The notes beneath the pieces were generated by a model, which saw only the letters and a program-made list of their open reading frames with translations, was not told the origin of the DNA and did no database searches. A DNA stretch of 26,951 nt, taken from positions 1-26,951 of the forward strand of contig CBDUBU010000015.1 of the NCBI GenBank assembly GCA_965365465.1, written 5' to 3'. This document shows, one piece after another, positions 1 to 7,022 of the stretch (position 1 is its first letter; every line of letters starts with the position of its first letter). This DNA is from CBDUBU01 sp965365465 (GTDB lineage Bacteria; Bacteroidota; Rhodothermia; Rhodothermales; DASSAV01). A program made the position numbers and the translations under genes.

Positions 1-1
1 T

Positions 2-454
2 GCGTTTTTGCCCACTGAAGCCCAGCCGCAACCTGAACAGGCGCATCGGGCTGCCGCCCCCGCTCAGCAGCGGCGAGACGCGAGCGCTGCGCGACCGCCG
101 GCAAGACCCGAACAGCCGGCTATTGCGGTAGCGCCTGCCGCTTTTCCGGAATTCGGCAACGATAACTACGGAGCCGGTGGAGATGGCGCAAGCCACAATT
201 TCAATCTACTCGCAGAAGTTGAACTCGAAGTTACGGTAGAACTGGGCCGTCGCCGCCTTCCTTTGGCCGACGTGCTTCGCCTCACAACGGGAAGCGTGGT
301 CGAACTGGAAAAACTCGTCGGAGAACCTCTTGAGATCTACGCAAACGGCAGACTCATTGCTGAAGGCGAGGCTGTAGTTATTGACGAGCAGTTTGGCATC
401 CGAATCACCAATCTTTCCGCTGCGCGACAACGTCCTTCCAAAGCATTTTTATAG
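2..454 (+). CDS. fliN: Flagellar motor switch protein FliN, 5' end cut by window edge
   Basis: FliN is a C-ring (switch complex) protein at the cytoplasmic face of the flagellar motor; it binds FliM and docks the export ATPase complex. Counted from a TTG at 8, a SpoA/FliN C-terminal domain spans about residues 66-143, with the typical run of alternating hydrophobic strands (AEVELEVTVELG, LPLADVLRL, GSVVELEKLVGEPLEIYANG, GIRITNL). This part has the length and spacing of ordinary FliN. About 60 residues before it are rich in Pro, Ala and Gln and look like a disordered extension. The frame stays open to the left edge, so the true start probably lies outside the window and the TTG is only the first possible internal start. 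It heads the fliN-fliOPQR run. The family call is secure; the start is not. Confidence 0.9.
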   Translation, partial: AFLPTEAQPQPEQAHRAAAPAQQRRDASAARPPARPEQPAIAVAPAAFPEFGNDNYGAGGDGASHNFNLLAEVELEVTVELGRRRLPLADVLRLTTGSVVELEKLVGEPLEIYANGRLIAEGEAVVIDEQFGIRITNLSAARQRPSKAFL

Positions 455-480
455 AAAACGCACCCTTGCGCGAAAAAAAC

Positions 481-786
481 ATGGACCCAAATAAAGTCTT
501 CGAGAAAATGCATGGCCTGCTGGCTCTGGAGGAGCACATGGACCTGAGCACCTTCACCTCAGTAAGTATGTGTTTTCTCTGTGCGTCCATGGAAGCCCTG
601 GAGCAGGCGCCTCCGCTCGTTCGCCTTCAGGTGCTGCGGTCTGCCGCAGGCTTTCTCGACGAGATAACGCGCCAGGATGAGGGTACAGACCACATGAATG
701 CGTGGAAGTTTATGGACCGCCTCGGAGTTGCCCTTCAGGTGCAGCCGCACGCACATGAGAACTTCGCGCACGGAGCAAGGAATTAA
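481..786 (+). CDS. Small hypothetical protein between fliN and fliO
   Basis: A 101-residue protein if it starts at the ATG at 481; a TTG at 466 would add five residues (MREKN). I do not recognise the family. It is predicted soluble and mostly helical, with no signal peptide or membrane segment, and has two Cys close together (MCFLC). It lies 26 bases after fliN and 162 bases before the chosen fliO start, on the same strand and inside the flagellar run. This makes a flagellar role plausible but does not show one. The Shine-Dalgarno is weak (only an A-rich stretch precedes the ATG). Codon use in this frame (many CTG, GAG, CGC) resembles its neighbours. Minus-strand frames over the same bases give less protein-like sequences. 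It could be a small chaperone-like or regulatory protein, but there is no motif to decide. Confidence 0.6.
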   Translation: MDPNKVFEKMHGLLALEEHMDLSTFTSVSMCFLCASMEALEQAPPLVRLQVLRSAAGFLDEITRQDEGTDHMNAWKFMDRLGVALQVQPHAHENFAHGARN

Positions 787-849
787 CGCGGGCTTGCCGG
801 CCTGACCCCAAGGGGATCCAGCTTTCGCACACCCGGTGTAGAACAGAAG

Positions 850-865
850 TGGCATTCTTTTCGCG
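850..865 (+). promoter_or_regulatory. Possible sigma-54 (-24/-12) promoter before fliO
   Basis: The sequence TGGCATTCTTTTCGCG fits the sigma-54 layout: TGGCA at -24 and, at the exact spacing, TCGC where the consensus has TTGC. It lies in the 162-base gap before the ATG of fliO, about 85 bases upstream of it. The -12 box has one mismatch and the expected C and G after TGGCA are both T, so this is weaker than the site at 9281. Confidence 0.35.
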
Positions 866-948
866 TCAGGAAGACGCATCCGCGCAGAGGTTGCTTGGGC
901 GGCCTTTTCTGCAGACTCGATGCGAAACCGATTCCTACCGCGAGCAAA

Positions 949-1560
949 ATGTTCCGTGCGCTCAAACGTTCTGGTGAAGCACCTACGACACGCCAGGAGC
1001 CGCGACTCCTTCTGAAAAGAGCCTTGCTTTTTGCAGGGGGTTTGGCGCTTCTGTGGCTGGCAACGCAACTCATGCCGTCGCCTAGCGCGTCCACGCCGCT
1101 TTATAGTGATGAATCGGGCACGGTGGCAGCCAATCCTGGAGCCGCCATTCCGGAGCGCCAGCGTGCTCCGAGCCTGGTAGGTCCGGGCTACCTCGTAGCC
1201 TTGCTGCTCCTGGGAGGCGGAGGCGCCTTCGCCGTCCTGCTTCGCCGCCGAACGTCCTCCGGGCGAGCGACAGCAGCCGAAATCCAGTCGCTGGGCGCCA
1301 TGCAGATCGCGCCTGCACAGCAGCTTCGCCTCGTCGCCTGCGGCGATGAAGTCTTGTTGCTTGGCGTGACCTCCAGCCAGATTACCCTTCTCAAGAGTTA
1401 CCCCAGGGAGAGCTTCAACGACGCGAATGCTTCTCCTTCCCCGGACCCTCCCATGCCCGGCTCCCTCTCATCCCCTGTGGAACCGGTGCGGGCAAGCTTT
1501 GCCGGCCTTTTACGCGACTACGCAGGAGTCCATTCCAACGGAAATCAGAAAGTAGTATGA
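949..1560 (+). CDS. fliO: Flagellar biosynthesis protein FliO
   Basis: FliO is an inner-membrane protein that helps assemble the FliP ring of the flagellar export gate. From the ATG at 949 the product has 203 residues. There is a first hydrophobic segment near residues 25-42 (LLFAGGLALLWLATQL) and a second near 80-99 (GYLVALLLLGGGGAFAVLL). After the Arg-rich RRRTSSGR comes the FliO domain, with the pattern IQSLGAMQIAPAQQLRLV then GDEVLLLGV, as in FliO proteins. The C-terminal 50 residues are Pro/Ser-rich and not conserved. An upstream TTG at 895 would add 18 residues with no membrane character, so ATG 949 is preferred. The stop overlaps the fliP start by 4 bases (ATGA), implying translational coupling. 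Two hydrophobic segments is more than the single one in many FliO proteins. Confidence 0.85.
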   Translation: MFRALKRSGEAPTTRQEPRLLLKRALLFAGGLALLWLATQLMPSPSASTPLYSDESGTVAANPGAAIPERQRAPSLVGPGYLVALLLLGGGGAFAVLLRRRTSSGRATAAEIQSLGAMQIAPAQQLRLVACGDEVLLLGVTSSQITLLKSYPRESFNDANASPSPDPPMPGSLSSPVEPVRASFAGLLRDYAGVHSNGNQKVV

Positions 1561-2351
1561 TGAAGCACGTTCCGTCTATCCAGATTGCACTTTTGCTGCT
1601 CCTGCTTCTCGCAAGCTGCCTGACTCCGGCTGCTTCGTATGCACAGTCAGCGCCATCCGGTGCGCCTTCTTCGGTAACTTTCGACCCGCTTCCCAACGTC
1701 GACTTCGGCTCCGGGGAAACTGACTACGAGTTGCCGGTTCAGCTACTGCTGCTGCTTACGGTTCTTTCCCTGGCTCCGGCCATCATCATCCTGATGACCA
1801 GTTTCACACGGCTGGTCGTCATCTTCAGCATCTTGCGCACAGCACTCGGCACCCATCAGTCACCCCCGACACAAGTCATCACGGGCCTTTCGCTTTTTCT
1901 GACGCTTTTTATCATGTCGCCTGTACTGACCAAAGTGCATGATGAGGCCCTTCAGCCTTACATCCGGGCCGAGATCAGCCAGAAAGAAGCATTATCACGG
2001 GCCTCCCTGCCCATGAAAAAGTTCATGCTCGCGCAGACACGCGATAAAGACCTGATGCTCTTTATGGATATGGCGCGCATCCCTTCTTTCAGCACCTCAG
2101 ATGACATTCCGCTCCATGTGCTGGTGCCTGCATTTGTTATCAGTGAGCTGCGGATTGCCTTTCAGATAGGCTTTATGCTGTTTCTGCCTTTCCTCCTCGT
2201 TGATCTCATTGTGGCAAGCGTCCTGATGAGCATGGGCATGATGATGCTTCCGCCTGTCATGATTTCCCTTCCCGTAAAGCTGCTGCTTTTCGTCCTCACC
2301 GACGGGTGGTACCTGATCGTAGAATCGGTCGTGCGCGGCTACGCTACGTAA
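1557..2351 (+). CDS. fliP: Flagellar export gate protein FliP
   Basis: FliP forms the five-subunit core of the FliPQR export gate in the inner membrane, through which flagellar subunits leave the cytoplasm. The 264-residue product is close to family length (about 245-260). It starts with a cleavable-looking signal peptide (residues 2-30, hydrophobic core LLLLLLASCLTPAASYAQ). The most conserved FliP block follows near residues 60-120 (LAPAIIILMTSFTRLVVIFSI, then LRTALGTHQSPPTQVI and GLSLFLTLFIMSPV). A hydrophilic loop and the C-terminal pair of membrane helices come next (FVISELRIAFQIGF, then LVDLIVASVLMSMGMMMLPP). It overlaps fliO by ATGA and a second ATG follows immediately at 1560. fliQ comes 66 bases later. 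Confidence 0.97.
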   Translation: MMKHVPSIQIALLLLLLLASCLTPAASYAQSAPSGAPSSVTFDPLPNVDFGSGETDYELPVQLLLLLTVLSLAPAIIILMTSFTRLVVIFSILRTALGTHQSPPTQVITGLSLFLTLFIMSPVLTKVHDEALQPYIRAEISQKEALSRASLPMKKFMLAQTRDKDLMLFMDMARIPSFSTSDDIPLHVLVPAFVISELRIAFQIGFMLFLPFLLVDLIVASVLMSMGMMMLPPVMISLPVKLLLFVLTDGWYLIVESVVRGYAT

Positions 2352-2417
2352 GGAATCTGAGTCTGATGACAGGAAAGCGAAACATTCACTAGAGCGAACC
2401 CTCTATATAACACACTT

Positions 2418-2687
2418 ATGAATACCGACGTTGCATTATTCTGGGTACAAGAGGCGCTCAAGACAGCCGCCCTGATTACGGCGCCTCTCCTGGGAGCCGC
2501 CCTGGTTGTGGGCCTCATTGTCAGCCTGTTGCAAGCCATCACTTCGATCCAGGAAATGACGCTCAGTTACATTCCGAAGATGATGGTGGTGGCGATCGTC
2601 CTGCTTCTGCTTGCGCCCTGGATGCTTCAGATGCTGTCTGATTTTACCACCCACATCTTCCAGGTCATCCCTGACATATCCCACTGA
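2418..2687 (+). CDS. fliQ: Flagellar export gate protein FliQ
   Basis: FliQ contributes four copies to the FliPQR export gate in the inner membrane. The 89-residue product has the expected family length and two hydrophobic hairpins: about residues 12-38 (ALKTAALITAPLLGAALVVG) and 54-78 (KMMVVAIVLLLLAPWMLQ). The FliQ signature QAITSIQEMTLSYIPK lies between them. The ATG at 2418 lacks a clear Shine-Dalgarno. A TATATAAC box at 2404-2411 sits so close to the ATG that, if it were a promoter, the transcript would be nearly leaderless. It is 66 bases after fliP and just before fliR, the standard order. Confidence 0.97.
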   Translation: MNTDVALFWVQEALKTAALITAPLLGAALVVGLIVSLLQAITSIQEMTLSYIPKMMVVAIVLLLLAPWMLQMLSDFTTHIFQVIPDISH

Positions 2688-2759
2688 TTTTCGGTTTAGA
2701 ACCGCAGAGCGTTGCCCTGCGCACATGAGGGCAGATCTCTGCTCACCAGATTCATACCC

Positions 2760-3536
2760 GTGTCGCCGCTCGATCCCGAATACTACCTGCGTGTATTCCT
2801 GATCTTCATCAGGATCAGCGGGCTATTCGTGTCGGCTCCTTTTTTCAGCCAGCAGTCTTTCCCTATAAAGGTGCGTGTGCTTTTTGCCGTTCTGCTGGCA
2901 TACGTGCTGGTCGGTGTGGTAGAAGGCCCGCTGCCGGCGGGCGCTCACACAGCGATAGGACTTGGGGCGGCCATCATGGTAGAGGCGCTGACCGGCCTGC
3001 TGCTCGGATTTGCCGCTCAGTTTGTCTTCTGGGCCGTCCAATTTGCAGGGGAAGTGATCGGGTTTCAACTGGGACTGAGCATGGCGCAGGTGCTCGACCC
3101 GATGAACGGCCAGCCCTCGAATCCGATGGGACGCCTGCTCACGATGAGCCTCCTGCTGGTTTTCATCGTTCTCGACGGCCACCATCACGTGTTGCACGCG
3201 CTCATTCGTTCGTTCGAGCTTGTCCCATTGAGCGGCGCGCAACTGCATACGGGCGGACCTCTCTTGCTGAGCTGGACCGGAGGATTTCTCAGCACAGCGC
3301 TGCAACTGGCCTCTCCTTTCATGGTGACGATCTTCCTGGTCGATACGGCGCTTGGCGTCTTCGCGCGTGTCGCGCCGCAGGCGGATCTGTTTGCCATCAG
3401 TCTGCCCCTGAAGCTGCTCGTCGGCTTTGGCGTTTTTTTCTTTTACCTGCAGTATTTCTTTCCGATCATACCGGACCTCGTGCAGCATATGTTTGCAGAT
3501 CTCATGGAACTGATCGAGCAGTTAGCGCCCATCTGA
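2760..3536 (+). CDS. fliR: Flagellar export gate protein FliR
   Basis: FliR is the single-copy subunit that completes the FliPQR export gate. The product is 258 residues from a GTG at 2760 (VSPLDPEYYLRVFLIFIRIS), which matches the usual FliR N-terminus just before the first membrane helix. A TTG at 2712 would add 16 residues without family character. About six hydrophobic segments are visible. Recognisable blocks are RISGLFVSAPFF, the central FAAQFVFWAVQFAGEVIGFQ with LGLSMAQVLDP after it, and the C-terminal FLVDTALGVFARVAPQ. No in-frame ATG is available and the Shine-Dalgarno is poor, so the start remains uncertain. A 260-base gap without a credible gene separates it from flhB. Confidence 0.95.
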   Translation: MSPLDPEYYLRVFLIFIRISGLFVSAPFFSQQSFPIKVRVLFAVLLAYVLVGVVEGPLPAGAHTAIGLGAAIMVEALTGLLLGFAAQFVFWAVQFAGEVIGFQLGLSMAQVLDPMNGQPSNPMGRLLTMSLLLVFIVLDGHHHVLHALIRSFELVPLSGAQLHTGGPLLLSWTGGFLSTALQLASPFMVTIFLVDTALGVFARVAPQADLFAISLPLKLLVGFGVFFFYLQYFFPIIPDLVQHMFADLMELIEQLAPI

Positions 3537-3796
3537 GAGGGCGCAGGCAGGAAAAGCTTTCCCGTCCGGCTCCTTCTTTTCCCGTTCTCCGGAGCGCCGT
3601 CTGGCGGAAGCATCCAACGCTGAAATCGAATGATCGGGAGCAAGGAGAAACAAAACCGTCTGCCCTCCCCTGGTTTCCCCACAAAGCGCCCTTCTGCACG
3701 CTTTCCTTTCGCTTCGGCCTGCAATGGGATTCCTGCGTTCACGTACGGCGCCCTTTTTTCTAGCTGTGGCCTTCATCAATCCGATAAAGAACGGCC

Positions 3797-4864
3797 GTGA
3801 GCGACAAGCAAGACAAAACCCTGGACGCAAGCCCGCGACGCCTGGAGAAGGCGCGCGAGGAGGGGAATGTATCGCGTTCCCGCGAGATCTTGTCTGTCGG
3901 CATCCTCATGTTTAGCGTTGGCACGCTGGCTTTCGGGGCGCCTCTAGGATTCAACATGCTCAAGAAGCTGATGGTGCGCGTCTTTACGGCTGCCGCGTCT
4001 ACGCCCCTCACCGTTATTTCCGCTCCACGCCTGCTCATGGACCTGGGTCTCCAGGTGACAGCGATAATGGCTCCCTTCTTCGGCGTCCTGATTGTGACAG
4101 GCATTGCTTTCAACATACTTCAATCGGGGTGGAACGTCACGTTCAAGCCGCTGATGCCAAAGGGCAATCGCATCAACCCGTTGCAGGGCATGAAGCGCAT
4201 TTTCTCCTCGCGCGGCCTGTTCGACCTGCTGAAAACGTTAATCAAAATCGCGCTGGTTGGTCCCCTGGCCTACAGAACGATAGCGGACCACTTGCAGGAA
4301 ATCATGATGCTTCACACGTTGCCACTGGACGAGATTCTGACTACCAGCACCGGCTGGATTCTGGCGCTGCTGGCCAAGATGATCATGGCGCTGCTGGTTC
4401 TTGCGGGCGTGGACTTTGGCTTTGAGAAATGGCGGTACAAGAATGACATGAAGATGAGCCACCAGGAGATGAAGGAAGAGGTGAAGGAGCAGGAAGGCGA
4501 TGCGCAGATCAAATCGAAGCGTCGCCAGAAGGCCGCCGCCCTGGCTCGCCGTCCCAGGCTGGATCATGCCATCCTGAAGGCAGATGTCGTGGTCACCAAC
4601 CCTACGCACTATGCCGTAGCGCTTCGTTACGATCCGGCAGAGGGCGCTGCTCCTCGCGTGCTTGCCAAAGGCATCCGCAAGCGGGCGTTGCGCATCAAAG
4701 AACTGGCCCTGTTGCATGATATACCGACCATCGAGGACCGCCCGCTTGCGAGAGCGCTCTACAACACCGTGCCGGAAGAACAGGAGATTCCTGAAGAACT
4801 CTATCCCGCCGTAGCCGCCGTCCTGGCCGAGATCTACCGCAAGAAGAGAAAGCAGTCCATTTGA
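3797..4864 (+). CDS. flhB: Flagellar export switch protein FlhB
   Basis: FlhB sits beside the FliPQR gate and switches export from rod/hook to filament subunits. The switch depends on self-cleavage between Asn and Pro in an NPTH motif. Here N268-P269-T270-H271 is intact (VVTNPTHYAVALRYD), so the protein should autocleave. The 355 residues match the family. They start at a GTG with the typical polar N-terminus (SDKQDKTLDASPRRLEKARE), followed by four membrane segments between about residues 30 and 215. A charged linker comes next (MKEEVKEQEGDAQIKSKRRQ), then the cytoplasmic domain. The start is firm because the N-terminal sequence is characteristic. A 70-base gap with an inverted repeat leads to flhA. 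Confidence 0.97.
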   Translation: MSDKQDKTLDASPRRLEKAREEGNVSRSREILSVGILMFSVGTLAFGAPLGFNMLKKLMVRVFTAAASTPLTVISAPRLLMDLGLQVTAIMAPFFGVLIVTGIAFNILQSGWNVTFKPLMPKGNRINPLQGMKRIFSSRGLFDLLKTLIKIALVGPLAYRTIADHLQEIMMLHTLPLDEILTTSTGWILALLAKMIMALLVLAGVDFGFEKWRYKNDMKMSHQEMKEEVKEQEGDAQIKSKRRQKAAALARRPRLDHAILKADVVVTNPTHYAVALRYDPAEGAAPRVLAKGIRKRALRIKELALLHDIPTIEDRPLARALYNTVPEEQEIPEELYPAVAAVLAEIYRKKRKQSI

Positions 4865-4875
4865 TCGCCATCCAC

Positions 4876-4895
4876 GACTGTGTAAACAGACAGTC
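4876..4895. repeat. Short inverted repeat between flhB and flhA
   Basis: GACTGT (4876-4881) and ACAGTC (4890-4895) form a perfect 6-base inverted repeat around an 8-base loop. It lies just after the flhB stop. The first T-rich run (4916-4920) comes about 20 bases later, so it is not a standard intrinsic terminator. It could be a weak RNA hairpin or a regulator site; nothing more can be said from sequence. Confidence 0.3.
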
Positions 4896-4934
4896 ATGCG
4901 GAACAGACTAAACTCTTTTTAACGCACGATAGCC

Positions 4935-7022
4935 TTGCCGAACCTCATTCAGACCAAAGAAGCCCCGGCTGCGCCGAGCTTCGCCTCGCTGGTGAATGGA
5001 GAAGCCATTGTCGCGGTGCTGCTGGTGACGGTGCTGCTGGTGATGGTTGTGCCGCTGCCGAGTTTCATGCTAGACATGCTGCTAGCGACCAACATCGCTA
5101 TCAGTCTGGCGGTGCTGCTTACGGCTTTCTACGCAGTCCGCCCGCTCGACTTTGCCATCTTTCCGGGCATGTTGCTGATTACGACGCTGTTCCGGCTCTC
5201 GTTGAACGTGGCCTCCACACGTCTTATTCTGAGCGAAGGGCAAGCCGGGGCCTTGATCAGCGCTTTCGGGCAGTTTGTGGTGTCGGGAAACTACGTCGTG
5301 GGGGGCATCATCTTTTCGGTGCTCGTACTCATCAACTTCGTGGTCATCACGAAAGGCTCCGGGCGCATCGCGGAAGTAGCGGCCCGATTTACGCTCGATG
5401 CCCTGCCCGGCAAACAGATGGCCATCGACGCCGACCTGAACGCCGGGCTTATCGAAGAGAAAGATGCGAGGCGGCGCCGGGAAGAAGTGGGCCGGGAAGC
5501 CGACTTCTACGGCGCGATGGACGGCGCCAGCAAGTTCGTGCGCGGCGATGCCATTGCCGGCCTGATTATCACAGGCATCAATATTGTCGGCGGGCTTATC
5601 ATCGGCGTGTTGCAGCGTGGGCTTCCCCTCTCGGAAGCCGGAGCAACCTACACCCTGCTTTCCATCGGCGACGGGCTGGTGTCCCAGATACCGGCCCTGT
5701 TGATCTCTACGGCAGCGGGCATCATTGTGTCCCGCGCCAGCGGCGAAGGCAGCATTTCCAAAGACTTTGAGGGACAGCTTTTCAAGAAAGCGCATCCTCT
5801 TTTGATAACCGGCGGGTTCCTGGGCGTTCTGGGCCTCATACCGGGCCTGCCGCTGGTTCCATTCTGGTTGCTGGCGGGCGGCATGATTATGCTTGGCCGC
5901 AAACGCATCCTGACGGAGCACCAGGAGGCGCTGCAGGCTTTCGCCGACGACACGAAGGAGGAGAACGAAGAAACCAAAGACGCCCCCACCGAACTGGTCC
6001 TGGTGGACCCACTCGAACTGGAAATCGGATATGCCCTGATCTCTGTCGTTGATCCGGCGCAGCAAGGCGACCTCCTGGAAAGGGTCAAGATGCTCCGGCA
6101 ACAACTGGCGCTTGAACTCGGCATCGTTATACCGCCGGTGCGAATCCGGGACAACGTAAGCCTGGGTCCCAACCAGTACATTATTAAGCTCAGAGGCAAC
6201 CCTATCGGGGATGGCGAAGTGCTGCCCGGTTATCACCTGGCCCTGCTTCCGGATGACATTGCCTCTCCACCACCGGGCATCCGGGTAAACGACCCCACGT
6301 TCGGCTTACCTGCGCTCTGGGTAGCCGAGCGCAACCTGCATGAAGCCGAACGGCTCGGTCTTACGGTTGTCGAGGCGCCTGCCGTCATCACGACGCACCT
6401 GCTAGAGGTGTTACGAAAGACTGCTCACCGCTTGCTCGACCGTCAGGAAGTAAAGAAACTGATCGACAAGGTCAAAGAGTCAGCTCCCGCGCTTGTAGAC
6501 GAGCTTGTGCCCAATCAACTCACGATTGGCGGCATCCAGAAGGTGTTCAAACGCCTGTTGCAGGAGCGCATCCCCATCCGCGACCTGGTGACGGTTCTTG
6601 AAGCACTGGCTGACCATGCGCCCATGACCAAGAATGTAGATGTGCTTACGGAATATGCACGCGCCGCGCTCGCACCCACCATCACCCGGCAGTTTGCAGG
6701 CATGGACGGCAGCGTCCACACGTTTGTGCTGGATCCTGTTTTGGAACAGCACTTGCTTGAAAAGGCGCAGGCAGGTGAGCTAAATCCAAACACCCTGGGC
6801 CTCAGTCCCGAACGCGCCGAACGAATGATTATGGAGGCGGATCGTATGGCAAAACGCATGATCGGCGCCGGACGCGCACCGGTTATGCTTGCTTCACCCA
6901 TTCTCAGGCCGACCCTGTTCGGGTTTCTCTCACCCACCGTTACCGACCTTGCTGTTCTATCCTACAATGACCTCGTTCCGGACGCGTCGATTGAAATCAT
7001 CGACCAGTTGAAACTGCCCTAA
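4935..7022 (+). CDS. flhA: Flagellar export gate protein FlhA
   Basis: FlhA forms the nine-subunit ring of the export apparatus; its cytoplasmic domain is the docking platform for export chaperones and substrates. The 695 residues equal the usual length (about 690-700). The N-terminal half has about eight membrane segments. It includes the conserved block TTLFRLSLNVASTRLIL and the loop RFTLDALPGKQMAIDADLNA followed by GLIEEKDARRRREEVGREAD, a signature of the FlhA/InvA family. The cytoplasmic half from about residue 340 ends with the dimer-like LEALADHA and the C-terminal LAVLSYNDLVPDASIEIID. The start is a TTG giving MPNLIQTKEAP. The stop overlaps the flhF ATG by one base (TAATG), so flhF is probably translationally coupled. 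Confidence 0.98.
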   Translation: MPNLIQTKEAPAAPSFASLVNGEAIVAVLLVTVLLVMVVPLPSFMLDMLLATNIAISLAVLLTAFYAVRPLDFAIFPGMLLITTLFRLSLNVASTRLILSEGQAGALISAFGQFVVSGNYVVGGIIFSVLVLINFVVITKGSGRIAEVAARFTLDALPGKQMAIDADLNAGLIEEKDARRRREEVGREADFYGAMDGASKFVRGDAIAGLIITGINIVGGLIIGVLQRGLPLSEAGATYTLLSIGDGLVSQIPALLISTAAGIIVSRASGEGSISKDFEGQLFKKAHPLLITGGFLGVLGLIPGLPLVPFWLLAGGMIMLGRKRILTEHQEALQAFADDTKEENEETKDAPTELVLVDPLELEIGYALISVVDPAQQGDLLERVKMLRQQLALELGIVIPPVRIRDNVSLGPNQYIIKLRGNPIGDGEVLPGYHLALLPDDIASPPPGIRVNDPTFGLPALWVAERNLHEAERLGLTVVEAPAVITTHLLEVLRKTAHRLLDRQEVKKLIDKVKESAPALVDELVPNQLTIGGIQKVFKRLLQERIPIRDLVTVLEALADHAPMTKNVDVLTEYARAALAPTITRQFAGMDGSVHTFVLDPVLEQHLLEKAQAGELNPNTLGLSPERAERMIMEADRMAKRMIGAGRAPVMLASPILRPTLFGFLSPTVTDLAVLSYNDLVPDASIEIIDQLKLP

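Noticed and set aside
3525..3544. GCGCCC/GGGCGC inverted repeat at the fliR stop as a terminator
   Set aside because: Overlaps the coding end and has no following T-run.
3780..3787. TCCGATAA resembling a sigma-28 -10 box before flhB
   Set aside because: The -35 position (TAGCTGTG) does not match TAAAGTTT, and the start would fall almost on the flhB GTG.
3522..3830. Minus-strand frames (66-102 codons) in the fliR-flhB gap
   Set aside because: Arg-rich, no motif, overlap the ends of fliR and flhB, and no start signal.
5082..6236. A 384-codon minus-strand frame within flhA
   Set aside because: flhA is unambiguous over its full length; the antisense product looks like a composition artefact.
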